This document shows positions 63,101-64,000 of a stretch of 64,000 nucleotides of DNA, piece after piece (the first letter of the stretch is position 1; each line of letters starts with the position of its first letter). This DNA comes from Sphingobacteriales bacterium (GTDB lineage: Bacteria > Bacteroidota > Bacteroidia > Chitinophagales > UBA2359), in the NCBI GenBank assembly GCA_016706405.1, contig JADJJT010000001.1:558001-622000 (forward strand), written 5' to 3'. The notes beneath the pieces are model-generated. The model did not search any database and was not told where the DNA came from. It was given only the letters and a program-made list of their open reading frames with translations. Both the position numbers and the translations under genes were made by a program.

Positions 63101-63840
63101 GCGGCACCCTAACTGCTTGGGGCTTAGAGCTTTGCTACACGGCACCCTCGAACCAAGACTTTGGTACGGCTTTGGTTGTGCAAATAAAAGCTTTGCTGCA
63201 AGGCCCCTACAATACCGGTACCGATGTTATGAGTACGGCCTTGCGTGCAGCTAATTTATTGCCCATTAGTCAGCCGTTTAATGGTTTACCGTGGGCTTAC
63301 GTGGGCACCGAGTCGGTGGCTTCGCCCAATGATATTCCGGCAAATATTACCGACTGGGTTATTATTGAGTTGCGCGCAGCCGGAAATAAAAATACGCTTG
63401 TAACGCGCAAAGCCTGTTGGTTGCGCAGCGATGGAATGGTGGTTGATTTAGACGGAACTCCAGGCGTTAAATTTTCGGGTACGCCCCCCGGAAATTACTA
63501 TGTGGTTGTGCGCGACCGTACTCACCTCGATGCTATTAGTGCCAATGCGGTAGCGCTGCCAAACGGAATTACGCTTGATTTTACCAATCCTGCCAACGTG
63601 TCGGGTGGGGCTGCCCAGTTAGGTTTGCTCGAAGGGGCTACTTATGGTTTGTTGTGCGGCGATTATGACGGCAACGGCAAAATAACCATAGCCGACTTTA
63701 ACAAATATAATGCCGATGCCAGCAAACTAAATGGCTATTATCCCGGAGACGGAAATTTAGACAAAAACGTTACCATTACCGATTTTAATTTATATAACGC
63801 CAATGCCTCAAAATTAGGTGTTATTGAAATACAGTATTAA
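60115..63840 (+). CDS. Secreted metzincin metallopeptidase with P-domain and dockerin-like C terminus
   Basis: A 1241-residue protein with signal peptide ending LNILAQ. A propeptide-like region of about 180 residues is followed by a reprolysin/metzincin catalytic domain with HEVGHMLGAGHTF at 356-368 (three zinc His and the catalytic Glu) and a Met-turn, TPMSYSG, at about 391-397. Ig-like domains come next. A fibronectin type III-like domain is at about 775-865 and a proprotein convertase P-domain at about 870-1010 (FTLTDVNVVNIAGTHTFYGDMTMRLKHPDG). The C terminus (about 1180-1241) has two calcium-loop repeats, DYDGNGKITIADFNKYN and DGNLDKNVTITDFNLYN, like a type I dockerin. No T9SS sorting domain was recognised. 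Confidence 0.9.
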   Translation: MYKKTTFVLRALLFVVFTSLNILAQTNSVQLATGGYWQATPENQLVRKGIRDLYPQAYQTYTLRLQQFTKALSAAPLQAYGANRPNPLTVALPMPDGSMQRYALVESPVMHPDLAARFPENKTWTGQGIDDPTATMRCSITQFGFRAMIIGNQGTIYIDPYGVGDLHNYIVFNKADFYANNDLGYSCETNDSHFADDYHPNTETPAYRSNGVLRTYRAAFACSKEFTNTHCGGTQSGGLAKVVEVINRLNTIYERDLSIHLEMVANSIDIVYTNTNTPPVAYSTSDHSANNDANQTNVDTDIGSANYDVGHALTTVGGGLAWLGVFCNGNDLKAKGTSGTGGWSTGDPFMVDIVSHEVGHMLGAGHTFNSNAAGNCGPNRSETTAWEPGSGSTPMSYSGLCGGGHDIQSNSDDYFHSGSINQILNTINGSGGCASFTNVGNADPTCEAGPNYTIPKSTPFMLTGTSNDINGNGSLTHCWEELDLGPGGHPNSPVGQAPIFRSFYPTASKTRVFPKWSDILNNTQTTGEIMASYGRTISLNFFVRDNFAGCGGADVDNMVVTVDDVAGPFVVTAPNTAVTWEIGQTQNVTWNVAGTTAAPVSCANVDIYLSTNGGTEWPMLLASNVPNDGTHPIVVPNAITTQARVMVKGRGNIFFDVSNVNFTINASSVPTYLMEVANDTVNVCAPSDGTFTVNLTSFTGFNSPVTLSASGNPPGTVVTFSPNPVTPTGSSTMTISNTGGLADKSIHSFTVSGTGGSITRTQSVAIQVSQGAVPELTATYPNDGNNNVPLAPTFSWTSSANALSYDFQLATDAIFANIIASTNTTATSYNTGLTLTPNTVYYWRVRGNNYCGNGPYTDAAFATYQVICQTFNSTDVPKNIPTTGSNTPINSTLNIGSSFTLTDVNVVNIAGTHTFYGDMTMRLKHPDGTVIVLSDVSFCEAQDNFGLGYDDEAASPPPCVPLTGLYTPFDPLSDLDGKTSIGNWTFQIYDFYNGDGGTLTAWGLELCYTAPSNQDFGTALVVQIKALLQGPYNTGTDVMSTALRAANLLPISQPFNGLPWAYVGTESVASPNDIPANITDWVIIELRAAGNKNTLVTRKACWLRSDGMVVDLDGTPGVKFSGTPPGNYYVVVRDRTHLDAISANAVALPNGITLDFTNPANVSGGAAQLGLLEGATYGLLCGDYDGNGKITIADFNKYNADASKLNGYYPGDGNLDKNVTITDFNLYNANASKLGVIEIQY

Positions 63841-63887
63841 TTGTTTTAAATAAGCTGCCTGCCTAAATCAGGGCGATAAAAATTTTC

Positions 63888-63920
63888 AATGGGCAATACT
63901 GCCATGCAGTATTGCCCATT
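63888..63920. terminator. Hairpin after the metzincin gene, possible terminator
   Basis: A perfect 15-bp stem, 63888-63902 with 63906-63920, and a 3-nt loop, starting 48 bp after the stop. There is no T-run on the plus side, so factor-independent termination is uncertain. Confidence 0.5.
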
Positions 63921-64000
63921 AACTCGATAACCAGCTAAGATATTAAAATATCACATGAAAACAACATGTATAGATAAACAATATACTTGTTCAGGTGAAT

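Overview
The window is a stretch of a Bacteroidota chromosome of low G+C. The evidence is the recurrent TAnnTTTG promoter -7 element of this phylum, near absence of Shine-Dalgarno leaders, type IX secretion (T9SS) C-terminal sorting domains, SprB-like and tandem-95 giant surface proteins, a Bat-type TPR protein and a group of DUF families typical of the phylum. The repertoire of very large surface proteins and a dockerin-like C-terminal domain suggests a free-living, Saprospiria- or Chitinophagia-like organism, but the exact class cannot be fixed from sequence alone. No rRNA, tRNA, insertion sequence, prophage or CRISPR array was recognised.

Layout. 1-9.65 kb: the 5' three thousand codons of a giant secreted adhesin on the minus strand, running off the left edge. 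10-12.2 kb: a secreted zinc metallopeptidase and a small secreted protein. 12.3-17.9 kb: a probable origin/centromere neighbourhood, with mnmG, two perfect 16-bp parS-like ParB sites, an L,D-transpeptidase, a tail-anchored TPR-like protein, rpiB, and a 755-bp non-coding region holding at least seven DnaA boxes beside an AT-rich stretch (candidate oriC). 17.9-20.3 kb: a polysaccharide flippase and an orphan BatC-like TPR protein. 20.3-28.9 kb: two paralogous BspA-like (DUF285) secreted repeat proteins of 623 and 2200 residues, both with T9SS sorting domains. 29-44.6 kb: mixed housekeeping and envelope genes (TPR, GNAT, lipoprotein, galE, aminotransferase, FAD oxidoreductase, di-haem peroxidase, Nudix, SdiA-regulated-like protein, ECF sigma factor, phasin-like protein, CAP-domain protein, lipase, rpmA/rplU, DUF2490 barrel). 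44.9-50.5 kb: a complete RND efflux operon (adaptor, pump, TolC). 50.6-54.4 kb: a minus-strand nitrosative-stress-like cluster (Rrf2 regulator, di-haem cytochrome c, truncated haemoglobin, RIC di-iron repair protein, DUF488, hemerythrin). 54.7-57.3 kb: pabB and a glycosyltransferase. 57.5-58.2 kb: an EGF-like lipoprotein. 58.8-59.9 kb: prfB with its programmed +1 frameshift. 60.1-63.8 kb: a 1241-residue secreted metzincin with P-domain and dockerin-like C terminus.

The most unusual window-wide signal is the 6-bp palindrome TCCGGA. I counted about 90 copies by eye against roughly 10 expected from base composition. It occurs in all three codon phases and between genes, and once as a close inverted pair forming a hairpin after the efflux operon. 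This resembles a highly iterated palindrome or a DNA-uptake-type word. It deserves a genome-scale test.
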